The notes: a model not told the origin generated them from the sequence alone. DNA of 64,000 nt from an uncultured Lachnospiraceae bacterium (GCA_947384285.1 CANDGI010000006.1:46649-110648); one strand, 5' to 3'. Shown: positions 44,044 to 53,954, numbered from the stretch's first letter. Numbers and translations are program-made.

Positions 44044-45894
44044 TCATTCTTTTTCTTCCTCCTGTTCTTTCTTTTCCAGATCCTCCAGCTTCCGTTCTGC
44101 TTCCTCCAATAGGTTGTAATTGGTTACTTTCGCCCGTGCTGCATCTGGAAGGCTGTTGTACTGATTCCTGATATTTTTAATATTTCCTTTCATATCTAAA
44201 GTAATTTCCTGCCCGGCAAGCTGATTGATTGCGTCAATCACCGGCTGCGCTTGTGCCTGTGCCTGCTGGTCTGCAGCCGCTTCCGCTTCCAGCTGCCCGA
44301 TTCTTGCTTCTGCGGCCTCCAATTGCCCGTAATTGCTGACGTATCCTTTTGCAGCGCCATCCAGGGCATTGTACATATTTCTTGCATTCACCACCGCATC
44401 CTTGCTCTCCAATACCACCCCTCCAAGGGAAGCGATAGCCTGTATCACTGGTTCTGCAGCCTCCTGAGCCTTTGCCTTGGCGCTTTCTGTGCCGGAAAGC
44501 TGGTATACCAATACGGCACAGCCTGCCTCTATATTATCATACAAGGTTTTTGCCGCATTGTAAGGCATATTGACGCAGCCGTGGGAGCCGTTTCTCTTAT
44601 AATAATTTCCGCCGAAATCCCTGCGCCAGTTGGCATCATGGAATCCTACGCCGCCGTTAAAGGGCATCCAGAAGGACACCGGCGTTGCATAGCCTTCTCC
44701 CCTCAGTGTTTTATCCGTCTGCTTATAGTACAGGCCGTAGGCGCCAACAGGCGTGCTCCAGCCTTTTGCATCGTTTCCTGACACGAAATCAGTTTCCACG
44801 ATTAAGGAACCATTTTTGTAATAATATAAATGCTGGGCTGTCAAATTCACCTCCACATAGGTATCCCCATAATCGTTGCCCGCCCTGCTTCCTGCTGTCT
44901 GGGAATATGCAGGCTCCTTGGACACGGTCTCCCCTTTCTCGATATGCTCCTTTAGCGCCGCCGCTTCCTGTTCCTGATCTATTTTCCATCCATAGTCTCC
45001 GCCGCTTACCGTAACTGTGGTTCCATAGGAAGACTTCAACGATTTCGACCTTCCCGCGGTGTTATATGTATCTGCCAGATTTGCCACATACTCTTCTATT
45101 TTTTCCTGGGAGAGCTTTGCTTTATGTTTCTTTTCATTAACCGAAACCCATTTATGGATGGTTTTTCCATCTAATACCTGCTGGCTGTCCCCAAAATCAT
45201 AAGTAATGGAAGCGCTGACATACTGATTCATTGTTTCTGCAAGCTTAACCATCTCTTCGGAATCCTTCGTATACTCCGGCCGCACATAGCATTCCTCGTC
45301 CACCATGGAAAAGCTGTCCTTCAGGTTCAAAACCGCATTTTCCAAAACCTGGAAAAACTTCTCTTCTTCCACCACGGTTCCTTCTTCCTCTGGAATAATG
45401 GTATAGCCGTCTTTTTTGGAATATTTTGAAATCATCGCATCTTCGGCCTTCTGCATCTGGGACTCATCCATAAGCTCCAGCTTCCTTGCATGTTCCTCTA
45501 GCTTTTCTTTGTCATAATCCACCATGGTTTCCACTTCGATTACAGTATCCCGAAACAGTGCAGCGGGCCATGCAAAATGGTTCTGCTCCCTAAGCTTCAC
45601 TTCCAGCATTCCGTCAAACACAGGCTTTAACCGGATATCTGTCCCTTCAATGGTCTCCGCTTCTCCGTTTCTTGGTTCTATTTTAATCTGGTATTCATCA
45701 ATCTCTTCCGCAATCAGCCGCTCCACGGATTTTACGCTCTTTGCGGAAGCCTGGACACCATTTATCGTGGTCCGAAATAAAAAGTGGCTGTTGAAATATA
45801 CTGCCACTCCCAGATATGTTGTCAAAAGCGCCAGAAAAATCACCCCTGCAATTACAAATACCTGCTGCTTTTTCGTTAATTTCTTCGTGTTCAT
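44044..45894 (-). CDS. L,D-transpeptidase (YkuD) with PG-binding domain
   Basis: The 616-residue protein has an N-terminal helix (VFVIAGVIFLALLTTYLGVA), a roughly 300-residue extracellular region with two PG_binding_4-like domains, then a YkuD domain with GFHDANWRRDFGG and the catalytic SHGCVNMP. The C-terminal 150 residues contain two copies of a helical repeat (VIQAIASLGG.. YNALDGAAKGYVSNYGQLEA and VIDAINQLAG.. YNSLPDAARAKVTNYNLLEE). It makes 3-3 crosslinks or attaches proteins in peptidoglycan. The helical tail is an addition to the usual architecture. Confidence 0.92.
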   Translation of the reverse strand: MNTKKLTKKQQVFVIAGVIFLALLTTYLGVAVYFNSHFLFRTTINGVQASAKSVKSVERLIAEEIDEYQIKIEPRNGEAETIEGTDIRLKPVFDGMLEVKLREQNHFAWPAALFRDTVIEVETMVDYDKEKLEEHARKLELMDESQMQKAEDAMISKYSKKDGYTIIPEEEGTVVEEEKFFQVLENAVLNLKDSFSMVDEECYVRPEYTKDSEEMVKLAETMNQYVSASITYDFGDSQQVLDGKTIHKWVSVNEKKHKAKLSQEKIEEYVANLADTYNTAGRSKSLKSSYGTTVTVSGGDYGWKIDQEQEAAALKEHIEKGETVSKEPAYSQTAGSRAGNDYGDTYVEVNLTAQHLYYYKNGSLIVETDFVSGNDAKGWSTPVGAYGLYYKQTDKTLRGEGYATPVSFWMPFNGGVGFHDANWRRDFGGNYYKRNGSHGCVNMPYNAAKTLYDNIEAGCAVLVYQLSGTESAKAKAQEAAEPVIQAIASLGGVVLESKDAVVNARNMYNALDGAAKGYVSNYGQLEAAEARIGQLEAEAAADQQAQAQAQPVIDAINQLAGQEITLDMKGNIKNIRNQYNSLPDAARAKVTNYNLLEEAERKLEDLEKKEQEEEKE

Positions 45895-46036
45895 ATCTTC
45901 TGCCTCTCTTATCTATGGTTTCTGCACATTTTAACTTATGTGAAAAGTTCCTGAAAAATACAGGACTTCCTGCTAAATATCATTATAGTTGTATTTTCTG
46001 TAAAGTCAAACAATTTTAATAATCAATATTTTACAG

Positions 46037-46065
46037 TTGATTTTTACTTTTTCCTGTGTTATAAT
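46037..46065 (+). promoter_or_regulatory. Promoter of tRNA-Pro
   Basis: TTGATT (46037-46042), 17 nt, TATAAT (46060-46065). It lies 11 bp upstream of the tRNA 5' end. Confidence 0.85.
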
Positions 46066-46076
46066 AGCAAAGTATT

Positions 46077-46151
46077 CGGGGTATGGCTCAGCTTGGCTAG
46101 AGCGCACGGCTGGGGGCCGTGAGGTCGCAGGTTCGAATCCTGTTACCCCGA
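46077..46151 (+). tRNA. tRNA-Pro (GGG)
   Basis: Acceptor arms CGGGGTA and TACCCCG pair fully; the anticodon stem CACGG/CCGTG holds loop CTGGGGG, giving anticodon GGG; the T arm is GCAGG TTCGAAT CCTGT. The discriminator is A, and CCA is not encoded. Length is 75 nt. It is a single gene, not part of a cluster. Confidence 0.95.
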
Positions 46152-46314
46152 CGGAATAAGGGACGTGGTTTCGGGGCAGAGAAATACGTCTCTTTTTGAT
46201 TTGCAAATCAATTTAACATACCAAATTAACATACCAAAAATACCTAAGAATATATTGTATTTCAAAAAGGGGAATGATACAATGGCGCCAAGAAGCGAAC
46301 AGGGGTTATTTCTT

Positions 46315-46423
46315 ATGGAAGCTGTACGTAAATATGTCAATTGAAGCTGTATGTAAATATGTCAATGCCGGCACCCTAATGACGATTAAGAAATTACCAG
46401 AGAATTTTAAAATCAACAATTAG
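46315..46423 (+). pseudogene. Small antitoxin-like remnant
   Basis: The frame MEAVRKYVN stops, then a duplicated copy EAVCKYVNAGTLMTIKKLPE NFKINN continues in a shifted frame. It recalls the start of small antitoxins with the pattern RKYVxAxxLMSIxxLPExFKN. GAAGCTGTA.GTAAATATGT appears twice 25 bp apart, which broke the frame. The assignment is weak. Confidence 0.35.
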
Positions 46424-46478
46424 AATGATACGATAAAACCCATTTGGGAGTGGATTTTTCAAGAGCAATCTTTTTTCG

Positions 46479-46515
46479 CCACACAATTACATTGGTAATT
46501 GTGTGGCTTTTTTTG
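46479..46515 (+). terminator. Rho-independent terminator downstream of tRNA region
   Basis: Perfect 12-bp stem CCACACAATTAC/GTAATTGTGTGG with an ATTG loop followed by CTTTTTTT. Confidence 0.92.
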
Positions 46516-46590
46516 ATAAGATGAGCGGAATAAGAAAAACTCCCATATAAGAATCTATAACCCAAGTTTTTATTTTGAAAGGAGAACTTT

Positions 46591-47919
46591 ATGGATCAGA
46601 CATTTATGAAAGAAAAGAAAATACTGCCGCTGGTGCTGTCTATGTCCCTTCCCATGATTATTTCCATGGCAGTCAATTCCCTCTATAATATTGTAGACAG
46701 CTACTTTGTGGCAAAACTAAGCGAGGACGCCATGACTGCGCTGGCTCTTGTCTACCCGGTACAGAACCTGATTAATGCCATTGCCATCGGCTTTGCCATC
46801 GGCATCAACGCATGCGTGGCTTTTTATCTAGGGGCTGGCAGTCAAAAGCAGGCAGATGAAGCTGCCACACAGGGAACCTTGCTTAATTTTCTGCATGGGG
46901 TAATCCTGACCATTGTATCTATCGCTGTCATGCCTGCATTTTTAAATATGTTTTCTTCCGATGAAACAGTGACGAATCTTGCGCTCACCTATGCCAACCG
47001 GGCGTTCCTCTTTGCTGTCTTTATCACGCTGGGCCTTTGTTTTGAAAAGATTTTTCAATCTGTTGGAAGAATGCAGGTATCCATGTTCTGCATGATGTGC
47101 GGATTTATTGCCAATATTGTTTTAGACCCGCTGATGATTTTCGGCATCGGCCCTTTTCCTGCCATGGGAATTGCTGGCGCCGCCTATGCTACAGGCATCG
47201 GCCAATGTTTTTCCCTGCTGGTATACCTGCTGTTTTACTTCTTCCGGCCTATCCCGGTAAAGCTTCGGCGGGAGGCAGCAAAGCCTGACAAAGAAGTAAT
47301 CATAAGAATGTATTCCATCGGAATTTCCGCAACACTGACCATGGCACTGCCCTCTCTGCTGATTTCGGTGCTGAATGGAATCCTTTCTGCTTTTTCAGGA
47401 ACCTACGTGCTTGTGCTGGGGGTCTATTACAAACTGCAGACTTTTATTTATCTGACTGCCAACGGGATTATCCAGGGCATCCGGCCTTTGATGGGATATA
47501 ATTACGGTGCCGGCGAGCAGGAGCGCGTCAAGGAAATCTACCTTACCTCCCTGAAATTAATTGCTGGCGTGATGCTGGTTGGAACCTTGCTCTCATGGGT
47601 TATCCCAGAACAATTGATTGGGCTTTTTACTTCCAATCCTCAAACCATCCAGATTGGCGTTACGGCTTTACATATCATCAGCCTTGGATTTATCGTATCC
47701 GCCGTGTCTGTGACCAGCTCCGGGGCGTTGGAAGGGCTGGGGAAAGGCACGCCGGCGTTGTGCATTTCACTGCTGCGGTATGTGGTAATTATCATACCTG
47801 CCGCATTCCTGTTGTGCAGGCTTGCCGGGGCAGACGGGGTCTGGTATGGGTTCTGCTTTTCAGAATTTGCCACAGCGGGGTGTTCGCTGCTGATTTACCG
47901 GAAAGCGACGGGGGTATAA
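46591..47919 (+). CDS. MATE-family efflux transporter
   Basis: The 442-residue protein has 12 predicted helices in two MatE halves: PMIISMAVNSLYNIVDSYFV in the first, and TLTMALPSLLISVLNGILSA in the second. It belongs to the DinF/NorM-like group in Firmicutes and would export organic cations or drugs by Na+ or H+ antiport. The SD AAAGGAG precedes the ATG. It is convergent with gatB. Its 3' end is partly duplicated downstream. Confidence 0.92.
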   Translation: MDQTFMKEKKILPLVLSMSLPMIISMAVNSLYNIVDSYFVAKLSEDAMTALALVYPVQNLINAIAIGFAIGINACVAFYLGAGSQKQADEAATQGTLLNFLHGVILTIVSIAVMPAFLNMFSSDETVTNLALTYANRAFLFAVFITLGLCFEKIFQSVGRMQVSMFCMMCGFIANIVLDPLMIFGIGPFPAMGIAGAAYATGIGQCFSLLVYLLFYFFRPIPVKLRREAAKPDKEVIIRMYSIGISATLTMALPSLLISVLNGILSAFSGTYVLVLGVYYKLQTFIYLTANGIIQGIRPLMGYNYGAGEQERVKEIYLTSLKLIAGVMLVGTLLSWVIPEQLIGLFTSNPQTIQIGVTALHIISLGFIVSAVSVTSSGALEGLGKGTPALCISLLRYVVIIIPAAFLLCRLAGADGVWYGFCFSEFATAGCSLLIYRKATGV

Positions 47920-48000
47920 ATACCCCCGGGCGGCAAACAGCAGCTGCTATAGTTTTGCGCATAGGCCATGGTTTAACAGGTGTAAATACCTGCGGGCGGC
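47911..48000. repeat. 66-bp duplication of the MATE gene 3' end
   Basis: GGGGTATAAATACCCCCGGG then CGGCAA (47911, containing the stop) recurs 66 bp on as CAGGTGTAAATACCTGCGGG then CGGCAA. It lies in the gap between the convergent MATE and gatB genes. Confidence 0.75.
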
Positions 48001-48010
48001 AAGCTAACAG

Positions 48011-49441
48011 TTACAAAAGCTCCTTCAAAAGCTGGTTCACCATACCCGGATCTGCCTTTCCTTTCATGGCTTTCATGGTCTGGCCCACCAGAAATCCGAT
48101 GGCTTTTTCTTTTCCATTCCGGTAATCCTCCACAGACTTGGGATTGTCCTGAATCACCTGTTTAACCACGCCCCTCAGCTCTCCTTCGTCATTGACGGTT
48201 TTCAGCCCCTGCTCCTTCACATAGGATTCCGGGTCAATATCTTCGTCAAATATTTTTTCAAAAACCTCCTTTGCCACTGTGCTGTTTACGCTGCCTTCCT
48301 CGGTAAGTGCAATAAGCTTTGCCAGATTGGCTGGGGAAAACCGGATTTCCTCTGGCTCCATCTCCCGTTCCTTTAACAGGCGCATGGTCTCTCCCATCAG
48401 CCAGTTGCTTACTTTTTTGGGCTTTTGGCAGAGTTTTGCGGCTGCTTCAAAGAAATCTGCCAGGAATTTGGATTCTGTAATGATTTCAGCATCATAATCC
48501 GGCAGTCCATATTCCTGCTTGTACCGGGCCATTTTTTCTGTGGCAAACTCCGGCTGGCGTTCTTTTATTTCAGAAATCCAGGCATCGCTGATCACCAGAG
48601 GAACCAAATCCGGCTCTGGAAAATACCGGTAATCCTGGGCGTCCTCCTTGCTGCGCATGGTGTAAGAATACTCTTTGGCATCATCCCACCTTCTGGTTTC
48701 CTGGATGACTTTTTTCCCTTCCTCCAGCAAATCTATCTGCCGGTTTTTCTCATTTTCAATGGCTCTTGCAATGGCTTTAAAGGAGTTCAGGTTCTTCATT
48801 TCCGTGCGGGTGCCAAGCTGCTCTGTACCCATCTCCCGTACCGACAGATTCACGTCCGCCCGCATAGAGCCCTCGTTTAATTTGCAGTCAGAAGCCCCAA
48901 GATACTGGATCATCATCCGCAGCTTTTCCAGATAGTCAATCACCTCCTGGGCAGAACGCATATCCGGCTCGGATACAATCTCAATCAAGGGCACGCCGGA
49001 GCGGTTGTAGTCCACCAGGGAGCAGTCCTCCCATTCATCATGAACCAGCTTTCCGGCATCCTCCTCCATATGGATTTCGTGGATTCCGATAGTCTTTTTC
49101 CCGGCAGAAGTTTCGATTTCCACACCGCCGTCCCTGCAAATGGGCAGGTACAATTGGGAAATCTGGTAATTTTGGGGGTTATCCGGGTAAAAATAATTTT
49201 TCCGGTCAAACTTCCCGTACCTGGTAATGGAGCAGTTCGTGGCAAGCCCTACCGCCATAGCGTATTCCACCACCTGTTTATTCAGTACCGGAAGGGAACC
49301 TGGCATCCCGGTACATACCGGGCAGGTATGGGTGTTGGGCGCTCCGCCGAAAGCTGTGGAGCAGCCGCAGAAAATCTTTGTTTTCGTTGCAAGCTCTACG
49401 TGAACCTCCAACCCAATGACTGTTTCATATTCCTTGCTCAT
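48011..49441 (-). CDS. gatB: Asp/Glu-tRNA amidotransferase subunit B
   Basis: The 476-residue subunit has the N-terminal cradle YETVIGLEVHVELATKTKIF, zinc-site cysteines (CGCSTAFG and HTCPVCTGMPGSLPV), and the C-terminal helical and YqeY tail. It phosphorylates the mischarged Asp or Glu on tRNA before amidation. The ATG at 49441 overlaps the gatA stop by four bases. It is the last gene of aspS-gatC-gatA-gatB. Confidence 0.97.
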   Translation of the reverse strand: MSKEYETVIGLEVHVELATKTKIFCGCSTAFGGAPNTHTCPVCTGMPGSLPVLNKQVVEYAMAVGLATNCSITRYGKFDRKNYFYPDNPQNYQISQLYLPICRDGGVEIETSAGKKTIGIHEIHMEEDAGKLVHDEWEDCSLVDYNRSGVPLIEIVSEPDMRSAQEVIDYLEKLRMMIQYLGASDCKLNEGSMRADVNLSVREMGTEQLGTRTEMKNLNSFKAIARAIENEKNRQIDLLEEGKKVIQETRRWDDAKEYSYTMRSKEDAQDYRYFPEPDLVPLVISDAWISEIKERQPEFATEKMARYKQEYGLPDYDAEIITESKFLADFFEAAAKLCQKPKKVSNWLMGETMRLLKEREMEPEEIRFSPANLAKLIALTEEGSVNSTVAKEVFEKIFDEDIDPESYVKEQGLKTVNDEGELRGVVKQVIQDNPKSVEDYRNGKEKAIGFLVGQTMKAMKGKADPGMVNQLLKELL

Positions 49442-50982
49442 GCTCTCTCCTCCTGTTCCTTCCCGCCTTCCGCTGTCTGGCTTTTCTCCCATCCTGCTAT
49501 GACAGATGCTCCGTCTTCCGCAATGGGGCTTACTTCCATTTTCCTGGCCTGCTCGAAGGCATAGGCTGCCTGGATGATTTTTTTCTCCTGGAAGCAATCT
49601 CCAATCAGCTGCAGGCCGATGGGAAGCCCCTTTTTATCCAGCCCGCAGGGCACGGTGATGCCAGGCAGCCCTGCCAGATTTACAGAAACGGTGTAAATAT
49701 CCCCCAGATACATTTTCAGCGGATCACTTAAGCTCTTTCCAATTTCCGGCGCAGTGGAGGGAGCGGCAGGCCCTAAAATCACATCATATTCCGCAAAGGC
49801 CTGGTCAAAGGCCTGTTTGATTAAAGCCTTGGTGCGCAGGGCTTTCAGGTAGTAGGCGTCGTAATAGCCGGAGCTTAACACAAAGGATCCTAACATAATC
49901 CTCCGCTTTACTTCTGGTCCGAACCCTTCCGAACGGGATTTTTTATACATATGGTGAAGCCCTTCATACTCTTTGCTCCGGTATCCATATTTCACCCCGT
50001 CAAACCGTGCCAGGTTGGAACTTGCCTCCGCACAGGCAATCACATAATAGGCAGGAATCGCATATTCCACCAGGCTTAAATCAAATTCCTCTACCATAGC
50101 CCCCTGTCCTTCCAGGGTCTTCGCTGCCAAAAGCACCGCTGACCGCACGTCCTCCTCCAGCCCTTCCCCTAAATAGTCCCTGGGGATTCCGATTTTCATG
50201 CCTTTTACGTCTTTTCCCAGGGCAGAGGTGAAATCGGTATCCTGCCGCTTTAGGGAGGTGGAATCTTTTTTATCATAAGAAGCAGCCGCCTCCAAAACAG
50301 CCGCACAGTCTGTAACATCTTTTGCCACCGGCCCAATCTGATCCAGGGAGGATCCGTAGGCAATGAGCCCATAGCGGGATACTGTCCCATAGGTGGGCTT
50401 TAAGCCTGTCACGCCGCAGAAGGCACTGGGCTGGCGGATGGAGCCGCCGGTGTCAGAGCCAAGGGCGTAAAAGCATTCTTGAGCCGCCACCGCCGCGCAG
50501 CTTCCCCCGGAAGAGCCGCCGGGCACATGCGATAAATTCCATGGATTTCTGGTAATTCCAAAAGCCGAAGTCTCTGTGGTGCTTCCCATGGCAAACTCAT
50601 CCATATTTGTCTTGCCAAGAATCACCGCGCCTGCCTTTTGCAAATTCAATACGGCTTCTGCTGTGTAGGTGGGCACAAAATTTCCAAGAATTCTGGAACT
50701 GCACGTGGTCAGCAATCCTTCGGTGCACATATTATCCTTGATGGCTGCGGGAACCCCGGCCAGGGGGCCGGACAGTTCGCCGCTGTCTATCTTTTTCTGA
50801 ACCTCTTCCGCCTGCCGCATGGCTCCTTCTTCCTCTATTGTCACATAACTGTGGATGGCTGTTTCCACCTCATTGATTTGTTCCAGCGCTGCCTGGACGG
50901 CTTCTTTCACGCTGATTTCTCTCTGTTTTATTCTTTCCGCAAGCTGTACCGCGGTAAATCTCCTGATTTCTTTCATGGACAT
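49438..50982 (-). CDS. gatA: Asp/Glu-tRNA amidotransferase subunit A
   Basis: The 514-residue amidase subunit releases ammonia from glutamine. The Ser-cisSer-Lys triad is visible: Lys in VPAAIKDNMCTEG, and Ser residues in PGGSSGGSCAAVAA and GSDTGGSIRQPSAFCG. The ATG at 50982 follows AAGGAAATATCC; an alternative ATG is two codons on. A 60-bp tandem array separates it from gatC. Confidence 0.97.
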   Translation of the reverse strand: MSMKEIRRFTAVQLAERIKQREISVKEAVQAALEQINEVETAIHSYVTIEEEGAMRQAEEVQKKIDSGELSGPLAGVPAAIKDNMCTEGLLTTCSSRILGNFVPTYTAEAVLNLQKAGAVILGKTNMDEFAMGSTTETSAFGITRNPWNLSHVPGGSSGGSCAAVAAQECFYALGSDTGGSIRQPSAFCGVTGLKPTYGTVSRYGLIAYGSSLDQIGPVAKDVTDCAAVLEAAASYDKKDSTSLKRQDTDFTSALGKDVKGMKIGIPRDYLGEGLEEDVRSAVLLAAKTLEGQGAMVEEFDLSLVEYAIPAYYVIACAEASSNLARFDGVKYGYRSKEYEGLHHMYKKSRSEGFGPEVKRRIMLGSFVLSSGYYDAYYLKALRTKALIKQAFDQAFAEYDVILGPAAPSTAPEIGKSLSDPLKMYLGDIYTVSVNLAGLPGITVPCGLDKKGLPIGLQLIGDCFQEKKIIQAAYAFEQARKMEVSPIAEDGASVIAGWEKSQTAEGGKEQEERA

Positions 50983-51026
50983 GGATATTTCCTTCCTTTC
51001 AATATCGGGCTTTCTTTCTCCTGCAT

Positions 51027-51262
51027 TGGCATCTAGCAATCAACCGTTTTGGGAACCCGGCAGCTTCCCTCCTTCGCTTCCGGCACACGCATCTAGCAAT
51101 CAACCGTTTTGGAAATCCGGCAGCTTCCCTCCTTCGCTTCTGGCACATGCATCTATCAATCAACCGTTTTGGAAATCCGGCAGCTTCCCTCCTTCGCTTC
51201 TGGCACATGCATCTATCAATCAACCGTTTTAGGAACCCGGTAGCTTCTCTCCTTCACCTCCG
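51027..51262. repeat. 60-bp tandem array copying the gatC 3' end
   Basis: CATCTAGCAATCAACCGTTT, GGAAATCCGGCAGCTTCCCT and CCTTCGCTTCTGGCACATG form a 60-bp unit starting at 51029, 51089 and 51149, with a fourth diverged copy at 51209 that is the actual end of gatC. On the minus strand every unit could still encode a variant of [15 protein letters not shown] plus stop. About 3.9 copies are present. Confidence 0.95.
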
Positions 51263-51581
51263 GCGCATTTTTCAACATATTTTCACAGTCATCCCCATTG
51301 GTTACCACATCCTCCCGGAACACATTATTGACAGGAAACACATGTGACATAGGCTCCACCTCTTTCGTGTCCAGCTCATTGAGCTTGTCAATATAATCCA
51401 GCATCTCCCCCATATCCTTTTTCGCACGCTCTTTTTCCTCCGGGGACAATTCCAATTTCGCCAAAATCCCCACATATTCAATCGTCTCATCCGTAATCCG
51501 ATTACCGCCGCACACCTGCCCCCTCTCAGAAAAACCACAACTTTTGCAATTCTCTTGACGTCTTCGATCCAAATCTTCCAT
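51216..51581 (-). CDS. gatC: Asp/Glu-tRNA amidotransferase subunit C
   Basis: The conserved part [59 protein letters not shown] is a complete GatC. With the ATG at 51581 (GGAGGG upstream) the protein has 121 residues and a 26-residue Cys- and Arg-rich N-terminal extension ([20 protein letters not shown]). A GTG at 51515 with GAGGGGG upstream would give a normal-length protein. It is the stabilising subunit of GatCAB. Confidence 0.9.
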   Translation of the reverse strand: MEDLDRRRQENCKSCGFSERGQVCGGNRITDETIEYVGILAKLELSPEEKERAKKDMGEMLDYIDKLNELDTKEVEPMSHVFPVNNVFREDVVTNGDDCENMLKNAPEVKERSYRVPKTVD

Positions 51582-51594
51582 ATCTATCCCTCCT

Positions 51595-51637
51595 GCCTTG
51601 ACCTCCGTACCCAATATATAAAATGTCCACTGCAGCA
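51595..51637. repeat. Dispersed 40-bp intergenic repeat, copy 3
   Basis: CCTTGACCTCCGTACCCAAT then ATATAAAATGTCCACTGCAG, between aspS and gatC; related to 30312, 37659 and 62690. Confidence 0.55.
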
Positions 51638-53383
51638 TTAGTCTCTAATTTTAATATGCACTTCCCGAAGCTGCTGCTCTGTCACCCGCCCTGGGGCGCC
51701 GCACATAAGATCCTGTGCATTCCCATTCATAGGAAAGGCAATTACCTCCCGGATATTTTCTTCCCCCCGCAGCAGCATAATCATCCGGTCTACCCCTGGC
51801 GCCATGCCTGCATGGGGCGGCGCGCCGAACTGAAAGGCCTGGTACAAGGCACCGAATTTTTCTTTCAGGGTTTCCTCATCATATCCCGCAATCTCAAATG
51901 CTTTTACCATAATCCGCAAATCATGGCTGCGGACAGCTCCCGAAGACAGCTCCACGCCGTTGCAGACAATATCATACTGATAAGCTAAGATATCCAAAGG
52001 CTCCATAGTCTCTAATGCCTGAAGCCCGCCCTGGGGCATGGAAAATGGATTGTGGGTAAAGCTAATCTGTTTTGTCTTGGAATCCCTCTCAAACATGGGA
52101 AAATCATTGACATAACAGAAACGGAAGGCATTTTTTTCCAGCAAATCCAATTTTTCTCCCAGCTCTGTGCGGATCATTCCTGCGTAATATGCCGCCCGTT
52201 CTTCTTTGTCTGCCATAAAGAAGATTGTATCTCCTGCTTCCAATCCTGCAAGCTTTGCGAATTCTGCTTTCAGCTCTTGGGGAATGAATTTGTCGATGGG
52301 GCCTTTGTAACTGCCATCCTCCATCACTTCCAAATATCCCAGTCCGCCCATACCGATTCCGGTGGCAAACTTTAATAATTTTGCATGAAATCCTTTTGAC
52401 ATCTCTGCATGAACCCGGATGGCTCTTACCGTCCTCCCGATAAATGGCTGGAAGGTGCATTTCTGGAAAAATTCTGTCAAATCCATAATCCTAAGGGGAT
52501 TGCGCAAATCCGGCTTATCTGTGCCGAATTCCAGCATTGCCTGTTTGCAGCTGATAACCGGATAAGGAGCCTTCGTAACCTTGCTTCCTTCTGGCGCAAA
52601 TTTTTCAAATACCCCGGTCATCACCTCCTCGCCTACCCGGAACACATCTTCCTGATCTGCAAAGCTCATCTCAAAGTCAAGCTGGTAAAACTCTCCCGGG
52701 GACCGATCTGCCCTGGCATCCTCATCCCTAAAGCATGGGGCAATCTGAAAATATTTATCAAAACCGGATACCATCAAAAGCTGTTTGTACTGCTGGGGCG
52801 CCTGGGGCAGCGCATAAAATTTCCCTTTATATTTTCTGGAAGGAACGATATAATCTCTGGCTCCTTCTGGTGAAGATGCGCTTAGGATCGGCGTCTGGAT
52901 TTCCAGAAATCCCAGCTCTTCCATTTTCTCCCGCAGATAGGAAATCACTTTCGAGCGGAATACAATATTATCTTTTACCTTCTGGTTCCGCAGATCCAGA
53001 TAGCGGTATTTCAGCCGCACATCCTCCCTTACCTCCTTGCTGGTCATAACCTCGAAAGGAAGAGTTGTGTACACATCTCCTAATATTTCTATTTCTTTTG
53101 CTTCCAGTTCAATGGTTCCTGTAGGAATCTTAGGATTGTAGGTGTCCTCATCCCGTTTTTCAATGATTCCCTGGATAGACACCGCCTGTTCCTTGCGGAT
53201 TCTTTCTAAAAGCTTTCCATCCCGGATAACAATCTGCATGACTGCATACATATCCCGCAAATCCACAAAGGATACTCCGCCATGATCCCGGATATTTTCT
53301 ACCCATCCAGCTGCCCGGATTGCTTTTCCGATATCCGTTTCACTTACCTGGTTTAATGTAACGTCTCTGTAAATACTGCTCAT
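51638..53383 (-). CDS. aspS: Aspartyl-tRNA synthetase
   Basis: The 581-residue bacterial-type AspRS has the anticodon-binding OB fold at the N-terminus (VRAAGW-like [20 protein letters not shown]), motif 2 [20 protein letters not shown], the GAD insertion, and motif 3 [19 protein letters not shown]. Linkage to gatC-gatA-gatB, under one T-box, suggests a non-discriminating enzyme that also charges tRNA-Asn with Asp for later amidation. The ATG at 53383 has AAGGAG upstream. Confidence 0.97.
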   Translation of the reverse strand: MSSIYRDVTLNQVSETDIGKAIRAAGWVENIRDHGGVSFVDLRDMYAVMQIVIRDGKLLERIRKEQAVSIQGIIEKRDEDTYNPKIPTGTIELEAKEIEILGDVYTTLPFEVMTSKEVREDVRLKYRYLDLRNQKVKDNIVFRSKVISYLREKMEELGFLEIQTPILSASSPEGARDYIVPSRKYKGKFYALPQAPQQYKQLLMVSGFDKYFQIAPCFRDEDARADRSPGEFYQLDFEMSFADQEDVFRVGEEVMTGVFEKFAPEGSKVTKAPYPVISCKQAMLEFGTDKPDLRNPLRIMDLTEFFQKCTFQPFIGRTVRAIRVHAEMSKGFHAKLLKFATGIGMGGLGYLEVMEDGSYKGPIDKFIPQELKAEFAKLAGLEAGDTIFFMADKEERAAYYAGMIRTELGEKLDLLEKNAFRFCYVNDFPMFERDSKTKQISFTHNPFSMPQGGLQALETMEPLDILAYQYDIVCNGVELSSGAVRSHDLRIMVKAFEIAGYDEETLKEKFGALYQAFQFGAPPHAGMAPGVDRMIMLLRGEENIREVIAFPMNGNAQDLMCGAPGRVTEQQLREVHIKIRD

Positions 53384-53427
53384 ATTTCCCACTCCTTTTC
53401 TGTACCATTTCCCTGTTCCCCAATCCC

Positions 53428-53590
53428 TGTGGACAGGCATGCTTTCAAGGTAAAAGGCCTATGCCAGACCCCTGTGCTTCCTGTTTCCTGCAATCCTTGG
53501 GACAGGTATGCTTTCAAGGTAAAAGGCCTGCGCCAGACCCCTGTGCTTCCTGTTTCCTGCAATCCCGGGGACAGGTATGCTTTCAAGATA
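53428..53590. repeat. 69-bp tandem duplication in the aspS leader
   Basis: GCTTTCAAGGTAAAAGGCCT begins at 53441 and 53510, and a third start appears at 53579, exactly 69 bp apart. CCAGACCCCTGTGCTTCCTG and TTTCCTGCAATCC are inside each unit. The array lies between the T-box terminator and the aspS start codon. Confidence 0.92.
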
Positions 53591-53936
53591 AAAAGCCCCG
53601 GAATACTTTCGTATTCCGGGGCGAATCTTCAAATGAAATCCGCGGTACCACCCGCATTGAGAAACCAGTTTCCTGTTCTTGCAGGAAATCCTGTTTGTTC
53701 TCCTCTTTCAGGAATTGTGCAAAAAATTATTCTTACACATCTCCGAATGCTTAACGCGCACAACGTACTGGCCTACTTGCCTGGCACTGATATTCTTCTG
53801 CACAGAAACTGTTCAACCAGTCTGCTCCAGAGTGTTCCCTTCATCTTCTCTTCCAAACGGCGCTCTCAGTCGGTGACGCCATATTCCTGTCGGCCTCTGA
53901 AAATAAGAGTCTCCTTCAACGCTTTACTTTATTGAT
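53589..53936 (-). promoter_or_regulatory. T-box riboswitch leader of aspS-gatCAB
   Basis: On the minus strand the T-box core GGGTGGTACCGCGG is at 53640-53653, followed by a terminator with stem GCCCCGGAATAC/GTATTCCGGGGC (53595-53622) and TTTTTA. Upstream, a stem I region of about 110 nt holds GGCGTCACCGACTGAGAGCG as the distal part and GAAGGGAACACTCTGGAGCA on its 3' side, where the specifier is expected. The codon AAC (Asn) followed by A is the best candidate; an overlapping GAA is also there. GAC for Asp is not seen at that place. Uncharged tRNA would favour read-through. Confidence 0.93.
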
Positions 53937-53954
53937 GTTTTTTAGTTATGGGTT

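Noticed and set aside
53380-53586. Upstream ORF in the aspS leader (TTG start, 68 codons)
   Set aside because: It is open only because the 69-bp repeat is a multiple of three; no SD precedes it.
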